Assembly (NCBI GenBank): GCA_948567375.1
Contig: OX419757.1
Coordinates: 25,110,001 to 25,174,000 of the forward strand
Direction of reading: 5' to 3'
Length of the DNA stretch: 64,000 nucleotides
DNA from: Lunularia cruciata
Taxonomy: Eukaryota > Streptophyta > Marchantiopsida > Lunulariales > Lunulariaceae
This document shows, piece after piece, positions 43,781-56,441 of this stretch. Numbering within the stretch: the first letter of the stretch is position 1; each line of letters begins with the position of its first letter. A program made the position numbers and the translations under genes. Below the pieces are notes generated by a model, which saw only the letters and a program-made list of their open reading frames with translations, searched no databases and was not told where the DNA came from.

Positions 43781-45591
43781 TGTGGTACCCACATGTTTTG
43801 TTTAGGAATAGTTTTTAGGAAAATGTGAAGAGGAAATATGTGGATAGAGCCTAAAGAGGGCTAACCCGGGAAGAAATAAGAAGAATCAGGGGTTTGAAGT
43901 AAAACCCAAAGTCAACCTTGGGTCAAGACATGAAATAGAACCCAAAGACAAGAAGCAAAGATGAAGAAGGAGAGACTTTGTATCGAGTGGCACGAGCGGA
44001 TCCAAAGAACCTGTAACAAAATTATTTGGAGTTGGTGCAATCAAGAAAGTACATGAGAAGAAAGTAATGACCTCGGGATCAAGAACTTCTTGATAGTGAC
44101 AGGAAACAACTTCACCAAATCGGAGACAAGAGAGGAGGAGCAACTAGAGAATGACTGACCGGCACATGACTATAAAATTACGAGTGGTGCAAGGAAGTAG
44201 AGCAATGTCCAGTTGCTACCTAGTTCCTATTCAGAGTTGATCCAAAGGAATGCAAATTGCAAATCCACAAGAAGAAGAGTGGGTTAGAATCTCCGGAACG
44301 ATCTTCCATCGGAAGAAGGTGAGGAAGCACACGATGACCCCAAAAATGAGTAAGTAGAGTGCAATGATGGAGCAAAAATTGGAGAGTCTCAAGAAGAAGG
44401 CAGTAGAGAAAGATCAAGCCTGGCAGCAAGAGTTAGCGGAGTGTAGTAGAGAAGAAGATTGGTTGCAAGGATTGGTGCATGGAGCAAAAGAGAAAATCTC
44501 TATGAATCGGAGGGAGAAGGAGGCATTGAAGGCTGAATTTAAAGACAAGCTCCATATGTATTGTAGTGAATTGGAGGAAGAAATGAAGAAGGAAAAGCTT
44601 ATAGTTGTAGGAGAAGCTAACTAAGTAGAAGGAGCTATCAATGAAATCAAGGCCATGCTGAGCACAAAAGTTGAGTGTAAACTCAAGGAGGCGAGATTGC
44701 ATGAGTTGAGGTTGTTAGTGCAGGAGACGCGTAAGAGGAAGGTGAAGGACACGGAATTGAATAATCTATTAATTCATCTATGGGATCATGTAGATAGGAA
44801 GATGTTAGAGGTAGGAGACAATGTGTGTCTTAGACTAGATCTTGTTAGAACGGAGTTAGCTAACATTTGTAGTGAAGTAAAGAAGTACAAAGACCCAAAG
44901 TAAGATAGATAGGAGTGCAAGTGTCTTTAGATTTAACATTTGACACTTTAGAGAAGAGTGGGTTGGGAGATAAGGATTTAGAAGGATTACCTATGATGGG
45001 AATTGTAGATCAGAGTGAAGAAGTAGTAGACAAATTAGAAGTTATGAAACCCAAGGATAGAGTAGTAGTAAGTGAAGTTACTTCAAGTTTGTAAGCTGAT
45101 GAGGAAATAGACATTGGATTGGAGTAGAAACAGTTTTGAGATTTGAAGAGGCAAATATGAAGAGATGGTTTGTCATTTTGGATCTATAGGTAGGAAGAGT
45201 TGTTATAGAACGGTATAGTTGTTAGAACTGTCATTTTCTTTACTATTTAAGAGTGGCATTTGTAGTATTATGTTGTTCAGTGCTCATAATTTATGAGAAT
45301 AGATAAAGCAAAGTGTTGTGAAGTAGTGCTTGTTGCTTGAGCTTGATTCCAAGTATCAACGTTTTGATTGTGTTTGTGAGTGTGGAGAATTTTGAAGTGA
45401 AAATCAGTGTGATTGTTGGATGTTGGATTCCGCAACCTTGATCTTCATTCTGTGTGTTTGATCCTAGGTGAAGTGCAATCAAAGCTGATCTACAATTCCC
45501 ATCAAATTTGGACATTTCTGACTAGTATCTCTGCAAGAACAAACTTTACTTACTTGACTACCGCAAAAGTGATATTTGTTAGGTTGTCACA
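43781..45591 (+). mobile_element. GL8: short solo giant LTR, internally deleted
   Basis: This 1,811-bp unit starts TGTGGTACCC and ends AGGTTGTCACA, flanked by TCCAT (43776-43780) and TACAT (45592-45596), 4 of 5 matching. TATA-like boxes lie at 44171-44178 and 45244-45251. The second is only 347 bp from the end, so part of the 3' segment is lost too. Most of the N-terminal domain and linker is deleted. Confidence 0.85.
44250..45127 (+). pseudogene. LTR-encoded protein, copy 8 (internal deletion)
   Basis: The ATG at 44250 starts MQIANPQEEEWVRISGTIFH, the subfamily b start. After KVRKHTMTPKMSK and a stop the sequence jumps straight to the coiled coil (MMEQKLESLKKKAVEKDQAW), then LHELRLLVQETRKRKVKD and the tail ending ADEEIDIGLE at 45127, with stops. 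Confidence 0.78.
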
Positions 45592-46555
45592 TACATGTCA
45601 CCTCATTCATTTACAAAAGTGGGAGCCAAGCTCTTAGCCTTCCTTTAAGGTACATTCTTTTAGTCCCAAAGCCTTTCCATAACTCCCATGCCCATAGGTC
45701 CCATAACTATGCTTGTAGGAGCCATTTCCACAAGTGCCACAACCATCTTGTAGGTGCCATGCTTGTAGGTCTGGTAGCCTGCCCATAGATCCACTGCCTA
45801 TAGCTCTTGCAGCCTACCCGTAGCTCTTGTACAGTAGAATCTTGCAGCTCTTGCAAAACATATTTGTCCTGAACTTCAAGTGAGCATAACTTCTTTTCTA
45901 GACCTCCATTTTATCTTGATGTTTATGGAAAGCCCTTGAGAAGACACTTCAAAAGAAATAAGTCACACCTCATTTGCATCTATATTCATAAAGATATGGG
46001 TCCCAACATGAACTATCTTTCTTTTCACTCCAATAAATGGAATGTCATTGTGAAGATCTATCCGTACTTACACTTTTGCACTTTTGTAGAAGATCTATCT
46101 TGTATTGAATCTTTAACATGCTAGTGATTATTATCTCATAGAGCATTCTAGTAATAATCAAACTCCACACTTAACACCCACTACCTTACACTCAAGAACA
46201 TGTCAAAAAAACCTTATATACCTCTTGCTTCTATATCAGAAATGATATCAATTGTTAGATTGTTATGATGACAAGAAAGATGAAGAATGCTTTCATTTTG
46301 ATGGAATGCTTCCCAAAAACAATGTTAGTCCTTGATCAAGTGAACCAAAGCTCATTATGAGCAACAAAGTTTGTCCTGTTCTTACAAAGACCATGAGTGT
46401 TCCATCTCACGTCCTATTGTTGCTACCATGGAGAAACGTACAATGAGAGTTGAGAAAGAGCAAGAAGTGCATCATGCCATAATTGAGGACCAATTACAAT
46501 GATACTTCGTAAAAAAACCTCCAAAATAGTCCTCTAAAAGTGTCTCACTCTAGTT
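45592..46555. other. Non-coding stretch with short degenerate repeats
   Basis: No gene is seen. At 45670-45860 short words (CCATGCTTGTAGG, TAGCTCTTGCAGCC) recur irregularly. At 45926-46000 the text GAAAGCCCTTGAGAAGACAC, then CACCTCATTTGCATC, resembles the LINE 5' monomers at 23900-25315, so an old LINE 5' end may lie here. Confidence 0.4.
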
Positions 46556-47076
46556 ACAATTTGTAGATGACTTTCATGATCTTTACATCTTGAGGATGGA
46601 TGAAACCCCCAAATATAAGAAAATCAATACCAACATGTTTGCAAGGACATAGCTCTCCTATCAAGAGTTTTTTCAAGAATTTAGAGATGTGTTTTTTGTG
46701 ATTACATGGAATGCCTAGGTGTGGATCCCAAAATATACCAACTAATCCTACTTCATCCTAATGATGTTTTGATAAGATCCAAACCCTACCTACTCTCAAA
46801 AGGTGCAAGAGGAGTTGGATAAATTATTCAAGTGTGGGTCCATCTATCTTATAAGAGAAACAAAGTGATCATCTTTAATTTTAGTGGTCCTAAAAAAGGC
46901 ATAGGAAAGATCTGGATCTATGTGGATTTTTGTTAGTTGAATTCTTAGACCAAAATCCCTTTCCAATCCCCAAACCTAAACCCCTTTCCAATCTTGTTTA
47001 CATATATCTTGCTAGATAAAGTTACCTATAGCTAATTGTTTCCTTTATGGGTGGCTACTCTAGCTACAACTAGATA
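46556..47076 (+). pseudogene. pol: E5 reverse transcriptase N-terminal remnant
   Basis: Fragments match the start of a gypsy RT: EFRDVFFVITWN, SQKVQEELDKLFKCGSIYLI, a SLILVVLKKA stretch, a WIFVS*ILRPK remnant of VDFRKLN and FMGGYSSYN, where FLDGYSGYNQ is expected. The catalytic Asp is lost. D3 adjoins it, and the rest of RT is not found beyond. Confidence 0.65.
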
Positions 47077-47763
47077 TGTGAGCCGGCCAATCCCTCACTC
47101 ATATTGATGGCTATTAAGGTACCACACTATGGACTAAGAAGGCAAGGATCCCAACTCAATCACTCTCCTCCAAGGCTAGAACTCCAAAGCCCCTTCAAGG
47201 CTCAAGACATTGCTCACTAGAGAACTCAATGAACAAGAAATAGTTGCAAATGAAAGGATGATGAGTACCGCCTCATCCCTAGCTTAATACTTGCAAAAAA
47301 GTTACACACCAAGTTAATAATTACCAAAGTAACTCAAGTTATTAAGCTAAAAGTCAAATAAAGTCAAAAAATTATAGGAATATCCAAGCATATGAGGATA
47401 TCTATGAGTAGATAGTTTATCCTAACCTACTAACTGAATCAAGGTTTCCTTTATATGGGCTATCCTTGGACAAAAGCAATCCACACCAACAAGGCTTGTG
47501 GGCCCAAGAGTTCTCAATTGTTTCCTCAAAGTCAAATAACTAAGAATAATACCAATTTGGTACACTAGAAAACAAAATAGTGATGCTCACTCTTTTACCT
47601 TCTTCTAGAATAGGATCACCTTTATCTTAGCTAGGACTAACTCTTGTTAACATGACTAATGTAGAAGCTTAGCTAAACTCCATATTGATAATATTTCTCC
47701 ACTACTTGCAATATCAAACTTAAGATTTATATAGAGTATACATGCATCAACGGGTGTGTTACA
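47077..47763 (-). mobile_element. D3: older family D LTR
   Basis: In plus view it runs from TGTGAGCCGG to GTGTGTTACA, 687 bp, and aligns with D1 and D2 but is more diverged. Flanks GATA and TAAA do not form a clear duplication. The RT text on its left does not continue on its right, so it is either a rearranged solo LTR or one end of a larger element. Confidence 0.75.
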
Positions 47764-49094
47764 TAAAAATTCTCCATGTTATAAACTTGGGAAATCAAGT
47801 TTTGGGATCTCTTAAAACCCACTTTTTATTAGTCAAATGACTACTAAGGAATAATTCCAATTAGAGTACCTACACAAGTTAACTTATGTAGCAATCAATC
47901 CCCCATACTATTCCTTAAGGTACTTAGTGCTTAAAATTGGTGAACCAAGGTCTAGCAATGATAGCACACCTTTGTCTTGGATGTAAATATTTGAAACCAA
48001 CTAGATTCCACTGCCAAATTACTTGGATCCACCAAGATGTCAATTTGTGAGCTGCTTGTAATGCCACTATCAATACAGACCCCGCATCCCAAACCACACC
48101 CATCAGCACCATAGTCCAGGAGTTACGGACTACATTCAAGCAATTGAGACAAAGAACCCATACCAACTTTGTTCCCTCCCTAGAGGTTCCTCTAAAAATA
48201 TTAGAGAAATAATTGAGGCAATCCCAAACTGAGTCCTTTAAATATTCACTATCCTACAACGCATTGAGCAATTGAATGATTTTATGCTTTGACAAGAAGT
48301 AGATATGGATCCGAATGACAAGGAAGAAAACTCAAATGACACTTATGGCCCTAGAGCTATTGCTTATGTACTAGAGTTAAAGAAATACTTGTATCATATC
48401 ACATAGATTGGGAAATTTGGGTAAGAAGTTCAATAATCTTCACAATTGTCCATGAGTTTTGCTATTTACTCAAACCAGATACAATTCCTCATGTAGTAAT
48501 ATGCTTCAAAAACCAGACATGGCTGATGGTGCCAACATAAAACTTGTTATGTTGGCTGTCCTTTAGCACCCAAGAACCCATATCTCTGACAACTAATCTT
48601 AGATCCATGGAATGCACTAGGCTTCTAGCATCATTAGATGTTAGTCCTAAGGGGCTTCAAGAAGCAATTGAATGAGAATTTGGATTTTTACATGCCATGA
48701 GCTTATAGTATCCAACACTCTTCTTATGGGAAGAAGCCACATTGTTGGCAAGAGGTACAAGCCCACCCTTTGGAATATGAGAGGTTATGAATATGCTAGA
48801 AGCATGATGGGAATAATGGCATGGGACTCAAGATCCAATCATCTTTCAAGTAGCCATATATTACAAGACCTTGGCTCAATTATATCACCGCTTGGGTCAT
48901 GGCAATTTTAAAGAAAAGGGTATGATCAACCTTTTTTGAGATTAGATCAACAACCTAATCTTCATGTACCTCTTAGAATAGAAAAACATATGGGGTTGTC
49001 ATTTAGGTAGGACCTTGGAGTTAGCCCATATAGATAGATTTATCCAAGTATGGGATACTATCTTTAAGGACTACCAAGACCAAGGACAAGGATT
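47764..49094. other. Unassigned stretch between D3 and GL9
   Basis: No recognisable gene. An imperfect hairpin (CTACACAAGTT / AACTTATGTAG) lies near 47870. A 79-codon frame at 48672-48911 has no domain I know. Fragments such as DMDPNDKEENSNDTYG near 48305 look like decayed coding sequence. Confidence 0.4.
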
Positions 49095-52000
49095 TGTGGT
49101 TCCTATATTTTTAACAAATTTTAGGATAGAAAGTGTATTTTAGATTGAGAAAGGAGGTTAGATGAAGAGAATTGGTGTGTTCAGAACTAAAGTAGGAGAT
49201 TTGATCCGCCCCAAGGAAGTTGACTTTGTATTGGAGGAGATGAATACTTGGATTGGACTTGGAAGGACTGAAGGCCCAAAGTGAGGACAATTTTCATTGG
49301 AATGAAGAACCCACTTTGAGGATCCTTAACAACCTTAACTCAAGCTATACTGACTAAGAAGGTACACTCAACATGAATGGTTACTTTGTGTGAGGATAAG
49401 ACAAGAGTAAAATATGTATTAGTTATAATTTTTAACTAAGGTTTGATTGAAGAATAACTATGATCTAGAAGAGTATAAAATCATGACTTTGTCAAGAGGA
49501 TTTTTCAATGTTGAAAGATTATCCTATGCCTTTGAATAGTTGTCCTAATAATGTAAGAATCACAAGCCAAGTCACGGGGTTCTTGTATGCAAAGCCAAGT
49601 GAGGAGAAGAGAAACACGATGCCATTTAAGGAAGGAAGATAGGTTTGGCCATCTTGGTCCAAAATCTTGCAATTAGATATGTTGATATGATGGCCAGATT
49701 CAAGGTCTTGAGCTGACTTTTGATCACTTTCTTGGCATGGAACTTGAATCTCAATTTTCCAAGATTTATGATAGAATTGTAGCTAACATTTATGAGGAAG
49801 GTCCAAGCAAAGAGGATAAGAGAGGAAACCAAACTCAATGGACCAAAAAGCCAACTGAAGATTAGTTTTAGGACAAAATGCAAGGGAGCCTATGGGGATC
49901 ACCTTTGATTGGAAGTGTGATCTTGCGGAAGAAATTGAGGAACTAAAGGAGTCCTTTACTGAACTTTGAAAGAAAAATGGATACAAGGTAGACACTTATA
50001 TAGACCCAATGAGGCAAAGTATCATCAGAGCAATGATGGCTATGATGAAGCTGGATTGAACTACCTATGTAGCAAAGGAGCATGTAGTATTCTTCCATCT
50101 CATGTTGTAGAAGAGAGTATAAATTGGGTAAGGTGTTTCTATGTTAGGACACGGTAGATGATAGGGCAATGGAAGATAGATATGCAATTCCACTACTTTG
50201 TACCTTTTTCAGCCCATTACTATTTGGGATTGATTTTATTCAATCCCAAGGAGAGAAGGCAAATAGTTTTGCATTTTCATCCAGACTTGCATTAGGATGC
50301 GGATGAGGAAGAGAAGTGTGATCCATGGTGGAGGTTAAAGAGAATGGCTAGCATTTTTCCAGAACTAGACAAGAGAAGATGTTTTCAATTCTAGTACCTC
50401 AACCTAAGAAGAGAAGCCAAATCAAGGATATGGTTTCTCCAATGAAGTGGAAAACTACTCAGTGATTGAACTCAAGTTGGTTTGTAACAATGGTGGACTT
50501 GTCATCAAGGGCCGAGGAAGAGGAAGAAGCAAAATCCAACAATGAGGACTCTCATGGGAGCTGATTCTGAAGAGTAAAGAGTTGAGTAGTGAAAATGAAG
50601 GAGATCCCAAGGTCCAATAGTCAAAAGATGAAGGATCAGATTGGGAATTTCAAGAGGAAATTGAGAGAATGGAAGGTGGAGATGCCACATGTATGGACTT
50701 GCCAAACGATGACCTTTTGGAGGAAAAGGAAGACGAGCCTAAGATGGTGTTCCAAGAGGAATATGATCTTAATGTTTTGCTAAGACTGTTTGTGCCATGC
50801 TAAGTGAGCCTGCAAAGGAGGAAGAGAGCTCAAAGGAGTTAAGCCTAAAGGTACAACAATCTTAACTTCAGGTTGTAGCACAAGTATCAGTCCCCAAAGA
50901 GAAAGGAGGACCAAACAAGAACACGCTCAAAGGCATTAATTACCTATCAAATGTGGTCTACCCTTTTCTAGTACATTTGCAAGAAAGGATGTAGAAATCA
51001 AAGGAGGAGCATCTAGAGGTAAAGAACAAGCTTTAGATGGTGATGAAACATTAAGATCATATTTGAGATTCCTCTATTTAAGATTTAATCTTTTAGTTGA
51101 ATGAATTGTTGGTCTAGAGTAAAGACAAAGCCAAATAATTGATGTTGTAATAAGACAACAAAGTTTCAACAACTTGCTAGGGAATTTTGAGCAATGTGGC
51201 GGTTACTTGGAGCATCAAAAAGAAGAGCTGGTAGAGTAGGAGGCACTTGAGAAACTAAAAAGGAATTTGATGATGCCCAAACTGACTTAGTTCATTGCAA
51301 AACACAATCCAAAATGCAAGAATAGGCTATGGGAGAACTAAGGTATGTAGGAGCAAAGAAGGATCAAGCTTGCAAAGAGAACTTTCAAGTCAAACAAGGG
51401 AAGAAAAATGCTTGTACAACCTTATTAAGTAAGCCAAAGCTCAAGTTGCTCATGATGAAGTGGAGAGGAAGAAGATGGAGATGAAGCACGTTGAGGAATT
51501 TGTAGCAACTTTTTTTAAAGTTGAAGGAGGAGGTGGCCCAAGGCAAGTCACTCTCATTAGAGAAAGGTTTGGGTTTGGTAAGTAAGGTCACTACCCACTT
51601 GAAGGTGATGCTCAGTACTAGAGCCAAGGCAAAGTTAGAGGAGGCCTACCTATACAAGCTCAAGTTGCTCATGCATGAAACCCAAAGGAAGAAGTATTAA
51701 TGATGTAGATTTGAACACTTTATTGATTTGCCTTAAAGATAGAAAGATGATTGAGGTAGAAGATTATATATGCCTTAGATTAGATTTAGTTACGACTAAT
51801 GTATACAACCTTACTCATGCATTGAGTGAAAATAGAGTAACCCAATCTAAAGTAGTCAAGATAGGAGTTTAGGTGACTTCAGATGAGTTACCTAAGTCAT
51901 CAAAAATAGTTAAGATAGAGAAGGAGAAGATAGTTAGGACAGTTATGACTTCAATCTTAATAAAAATAGATGAGGAATAAATAGTGGTAAAAGTTGATGA

Positions 52001-52891
52001 CAAACCCAAAGTGCAAGAGGCACTTGTACTTGATTGAGGTGAAGAAGCCAAAGTTGAGTTAGTACTTGGATTGGATTAGAACTTGTAGCAATTCCAGATC
52101 CAATGTGGTAGTATGATGCTTCCTATGTGAAGACTTGTAGGTAAAAATTAAGTAGTTTAGCTAGTTTAAGTAATTTCCAAGTGGTCTGTCTATTTAAAGC
52201 AGCCATTTGTAGTACTTTGTACTCATTATTTAAGTAGAAGAATGAGTAAAGTGAAGTGCTAGAGCAACACTTGTAGTTTTGCTTAATTTTGAGATTCAGT
52301 CAATTGTCTTTATTTGTATGTTGGGTATATGGAGAAGTTTGGATTGCAATTGAGAGATTGTTAGATGTTTGATTCTTCAATTCTACATTTCATTTTTTGT
52401 GTTTGATCTTGAATGGAATGCATCCAAAGCAATGCCTTGATTGATCTATGAGAATTATAGTGTTGATAGACCTATTTGTCATTTGTCATTTGTGTTTTTA
52501 GATAAGCAATTGATGCAAAGTTATTTTAGACCAGGAAATTGTAACTTCGATGGAGAGGTGGAATGCAATTCCCAAAAAGATTCACTCTATGGTGAAGTAG
52601 CCTTCTTCGTATTAATTCAATAATCACAATCAAGATCAATTTGGAACATAACTAAAGAATTGTGATTTTGAGTGACTCTTAATTGTGGCAAGACTTCTAT
52701 TGAGTGTTTGCTTCTCTTTTGGGTGTTGTTTTTGACCAAGAGATTAAAGATGTAATCTCTTGACTACATTTTTAAAGAGAACTACATTGTTACTTTTCAC
52801 TTTGTATTTGAATGAAATTGATCTATATCTCTTTGGGAGGGAACAATTACTCACATGTTACTACAAAAGTGAGACTTGTTGTGTTGTCTCA
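49095..52891 (+). mobile_element. GL9: giant LTR, 5' LTR of E2
   Basis: This 3,797-bp unit starts TGTGGTTCCT and ends GTGTTGTCTCA, followed 7 bp later by a tRNA-Asp-like PBS and gag. TATA boxes lie at 49474-49481 (379 bp in) and 52191-52198 (700 bp from the end). It is the most diverged copy, which supports an ancient family. Its partner 3' LTR is outside the window. Confidence 0.82.
49620..52079 (+). pseudogene. LTR-encoded protein, copy 9 (very decayed)
   Basis: N-terminal domain pieces LLITFLAWNLNLNFP, SINWVRCFYVRTR, FHYFVPFSAHYYLGLILFNP and LHFHPDLH are readable, then a linker, the GINYLSNVVYPFLVHLQE counterpart of VDYLSKVVCPLL, scattered coiled-coil pieces (51230-51700) and a tail with VEDYICLRLDLVTTNVYNL ending near EAKVELVLGLD at 52079. 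Domain order is unchanged despite many stops and frameshifts. Confidence 0.7.
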
Positions 52892-52898
52892 TGATTTT

Positions 52899-52916
52899 TG
52901 GTGCCACTACCAAGGA
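52899..52916 (+). promoter_or_regulatory. Primer-binding site of E2
   Basis: TGGTGCCACTACCAAGGA lies 7 bp after GL9, the same spacing as in E1. It matches 13 of 18 positions of the plant tRNA-Asp complement and is close to the E1 site. Confidence 0.75.
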
Positions 52917-52919
52917 TAC

Positions 52920-53614
52920 AAAACTTGGTAGTGGAAGAATACAAATTGTCTTTGTATGCCAATTGTTCCACAAATATGAATGATTGTGTCAAGAGAACAA
53001 AGAGAAGAGAGGGTGCATAGACAAAAATTGCAACATGAAGAAGCAAAATGCCAAAAGAACCAACTCACTACTAAACAACTAGAGAAGGAAGCATTGGATT
53101 TAAAACTTCTTCATTGTACAAGATGCCTTGAGACAACTCAATAACAGAAACAAGTAGATGGATGGAAGATCTATTACACCATCTCATCCTAAACAAAAGA
53201 AGGATTCTAGCAAATATACATATTTGTTGAGACATAGCACATAGACTTCTCCAAAAAAATATGAAGGGAGCTGGTTCCTTGAAAGAATTGATTTTTCATA
53301 AGATCACACAAATCTTGACAGAGGAAATTGCCAATACATCACAGTCAAGCCAAAGTAACATAACATTCCCCAGTAAGTTCAGCAAGATTTTGAAGAGGAA
53401 TTTGATAATGTTGACACCCTTCCACAACCTCAGGTTGTGGAAGGGTGTCAAAGAGGTAGAAGGGTCTATAGAAGACCCACCATTGCATTTGGTACCTTGG
53501 GAATCTTGGCCTGAACCCAAAGTATGACCCTCTAACCAAGTTTGGTACCCCAATAGCTTATCCTTTGATTGGTCACCATGTCATCACACCTTGTTATGAG
53601 GCAAGCCTATCAAA
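52920..53614 (+). pseudogene. gag: E2 gag, first part
   Basis: Frames match E1 gag: VSREQREERVHRQKLQHEEA, then LTTKQLEKEALDLKL, a KKDSSKYTYLL-like stretch and a RMKGAGSLKELIFHKI piece matching ISLKNFVQEKTSRI of E1. A perfect 20-bp palindrome lies within (53411-53451). The text reaches a QAYQ motif at 53614, where LINE L3 interrupts it; gag resumes at 62045. Confidence 0.72.
53411..53451. repeat. Perfect 20-bp inverted repeat with 1-nt loop
   Basis: TTGACACCCTTCCACAACCT (53411-53430), a single C, then its exact reverse complement (53432-53451). The corresponding part of E1 gag has no such palindrome. Both strands therefore encode the same peptide TPFHNLRLWKGV. Confidence 0.95.
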
Positions 53615-54231
53615 GATGTTGTCATCAATTACAATACCATACTAGTTAGTAGTATCTTTGCCAAGGTGTATGGTCAAATTTTGGAGTCTAGGTTGAGTAC
53701 TTGGGCTGAAAAGTACAGAATTTTACCTAAGTGCCAAGCTTGTTTCAGATCAGGCTTTAGAACTTTGAACCACCTATTGGTACTCCATGTTTTGTGGTGG
53801 AAATCTAAGGGTGTTGGGAGAGCTCTCTATGAGGCATTTATTGATTTTAGGAAGGCCTTAGATAAGGTGCTTAGGAGATCTCTGAGTGAGAGACTCATTG
53901 AAGTTGGTGTTTCACCGGATCTGATTGGTGTTATCTCTAGACTCTATGAGAAAGTGGTTGTGAGACTTTCATGTTTGAGCTCTCAAGATTTTCTTAGCAT
54001 AGCGGGTGTCATTCAAAGCTGCTCTCTATCTCCAACTCTATTAAGAATCTTCATCAATGATCTAGAGAGACTATTCATGGAAGCTAGAGCTACAAGTGTA
54101 CACGTTGGCTCTTTGATGATACATGCACTCCTTTATGCAAATGATATAGTGCTCCTCACAACCAATACAAAGATTTTATAGAAGTTGTTGGATCCTCTTC
54201 TTTGCTTTTGCAATCAAACAAAGAAGGAGGT
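53615..54231 (+). pseudogene. L3: 5'-truncated LINE in E2 gag, first part
   Basis: It begins in RT (YNTILVSSIFAKVYGQ) and keeps an open frame from 53666 to 54181: FIDFRKALDKVLRRSL, GVIQSCSLSPTLLRIF and ALLYANDIVLLT. The catalytic YADD has become YAND, so it is dead. GL6 interrupts it at NQTKKEV. L3 as a whole (53615-62044) is flanked by TCAAA duplications (53610-53614 and 62045-62049). Confidence 0.85.
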
Positions 54232-55012
54232 TGTGACAACCGGTAAATATCACTTTTGCAATAATCAAGTAAGTAAGTTTGTTCACGCAAAGATACAATT
54301 CAGAATTGGTCAAATACAAAGTAAACAATAGCAATGTAGTTCTTCTTGAATTCTTTTTTAATCTCTTGGGTAGAAACCACACCCAAAAGAGAGTAACAAG
54401 CATTGACTTGCAGTCGTGTCACAAATTAACACTCCTTAATCACAAATCATTCAATTCTGTCCAAGCAAACTCGATTATGATGATTCAGATCATTCCAAAG
54501 ATGGCTACTTCACTGTAGAGCACCTTCACCTTGGAATTGTGTTTCATCCCTCCACTGAAGGCATAAATTGCTCAATCAAAATTGCTTCAGATCAACTCAA
54601 AGCTGCACTCACACATGCAGAATACTACCAACACTACAATTTCTCTTAGATCTATCAAGGCACTATTCCGATTGCACTTCACTCAAGATCAAACACATAG
54701 AATGAAGATCAAGGCTTTAGAATCCAACATCCAACAAATACATTAACTTGCACTTCAAAATTCTCTACACACTCACAAACACAAAAACATAGAATTGACA
54801 TTTGGAATTAAGCTCAAGCAACAAGCATTGAACTCAACACTTTGGTTTACCTATCTTCAAAAATTTGGAATACTAAACAACATTTTACTTCAAAGGCCTC
54901 CTTTAAATAGTAGAGCAATAGACAACTACTAAAAAAAATACCATTCTACAATAACTCTACAAACTTGCAGATCCAAAATGACAATGCACTTCTTCAAATC
55001 TCAATTATGTTC

Positions 55013-56441
55013 CTATTCCAATCCAATGTCTACTTCTTTTATGGCTTCCAAACCCGATGATCTTCCTATCACTTTTCCTTCTCCGGGTCTATCTAGTTCT
55101 CTTAATTCCTTTGCTATTTCTACTACTTCTTCACTACAAACTACAATTGCACTGGTGGGTAACTTATCTAACTCTTTATCTCTCAACCCACTTTTCTCTA
55201 ATGTCTCAAAAAACTGATCCAAAGACACTTGCACTCCTACTTCTACAACTTTGGACTTCTTATCTTCCTTCACGCTACTCCAAAGCCTCTCTAACTCTAA
55301 ATTCACTAAGTCTAATATGATACTTACGTTGTCTCCTACCTCAATTATCTTCCTATCTACTCATTCCCTCAACCAAATCAACGGAGTGTTCATATCTACA
55401 CCTTTCACTTTTCTCTTTTGAGTTTCCTACACAAGCAATTTCAATTCGTGCAGTCTTCATATGTCTTCATTTTGCCCAACAAATACTTCACCACTTGCAA
55501 CTCATTCTTCACCTCCATATGATCTTGTTGGATCACCTTCTACTGCATCTTTAGCAGCTCTAATAGTGGACTCACAATTTGCATTAAGTACATCAGCCCA
55601 TCAAAGCCTTCTTTGTCTTTGGCTTTGGCTTTGTCTTCATACTCTGCTTCTTCCAATAGAGCTTTCTCCCCAAGTCTTGATCTTTGTACTTTCAATGACA
55701 TCCCCTCCAAGCTTACTTTTTCCTTATAGATTGAGCTCAAACCTGCAAGTTCAACTATCATTGACTTCTTGGTTCTTCCGCCCTTCCAATCTTCCTTCTT
55801 TGGTTCTTCATCCATCTCCTCCATGGGCAACTCTAAGCAAGGGTTATCTCCTCTCTCCACACAATCAATTATCGCATGGAATGCCTCATCTTCTTATGCC
55901 TCAATCAATTGTTGGACCTCCTCTTTGTATTCACTCTGTAATGTGAGCTCAGCTTCTTTGGAGTCCACTCCTTTTGACTTTGTCTCTCCTTTAGACTTTG
56001 TCTTTGAAATCTCATCCCTCACTGCCGTCTTACCTTGTGGATTGAGTCTTTGGGTTTTGCATTGTGGTTGGGGTAAGGCTACCTCTTTGGGTTTAGTCCG
56101 CTTCTTTGTCTTTAGCTTCTTCCTTCCTTTGTCTCCCTTTGTTCCATTTTGGTGAAATGGTCATCATTGGCTCGCGATTGTAACATGTATTGTTGCTCCT
56201 CTTTGTCCACTTCTCATCAAAGATCAGGATAGAAATGCAGATTCATATGCTGCCTCTCCTCTATTGTTAGTAGATTTAATCCAAAGTAGAAATGTGCTAC
56301 AAATGGTGCAAAGTAGTGTGGTGGCGATTGGTTCTCCAATTGACAATCATCTGCCTTGTCTCTGGTGGAAACACTTCACCTAGTTCACCTTCACTACTGC
56401 AAAAATCAGGTGGAAGAAGACCGCCTACTCCATGCTCACGT
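55013..56441 (-). pseudogene. LTR-encoded protein, copy 6, C-terminal part
   Basis: On the minus strand after F2 the N-terminal domain resumes (AVFFHLIFAVVKVN, CFHQRQGR, HHTTLHHL in broken frames), then the linker (SIYKEKVSLEGMSLKVQRSR near 55700), GLMYLMQIVSPLLELLKMQ, and the tail (55306-55013) ending LEAIKEVDIGLE. The coiled-coil part is strongly shortened. Confidence 0.72.

Noticed and set aside
48672-48911. 79-codon frame as a gene
   Set aside because: No recognisable motif; it lies in decayed repeat DNA.
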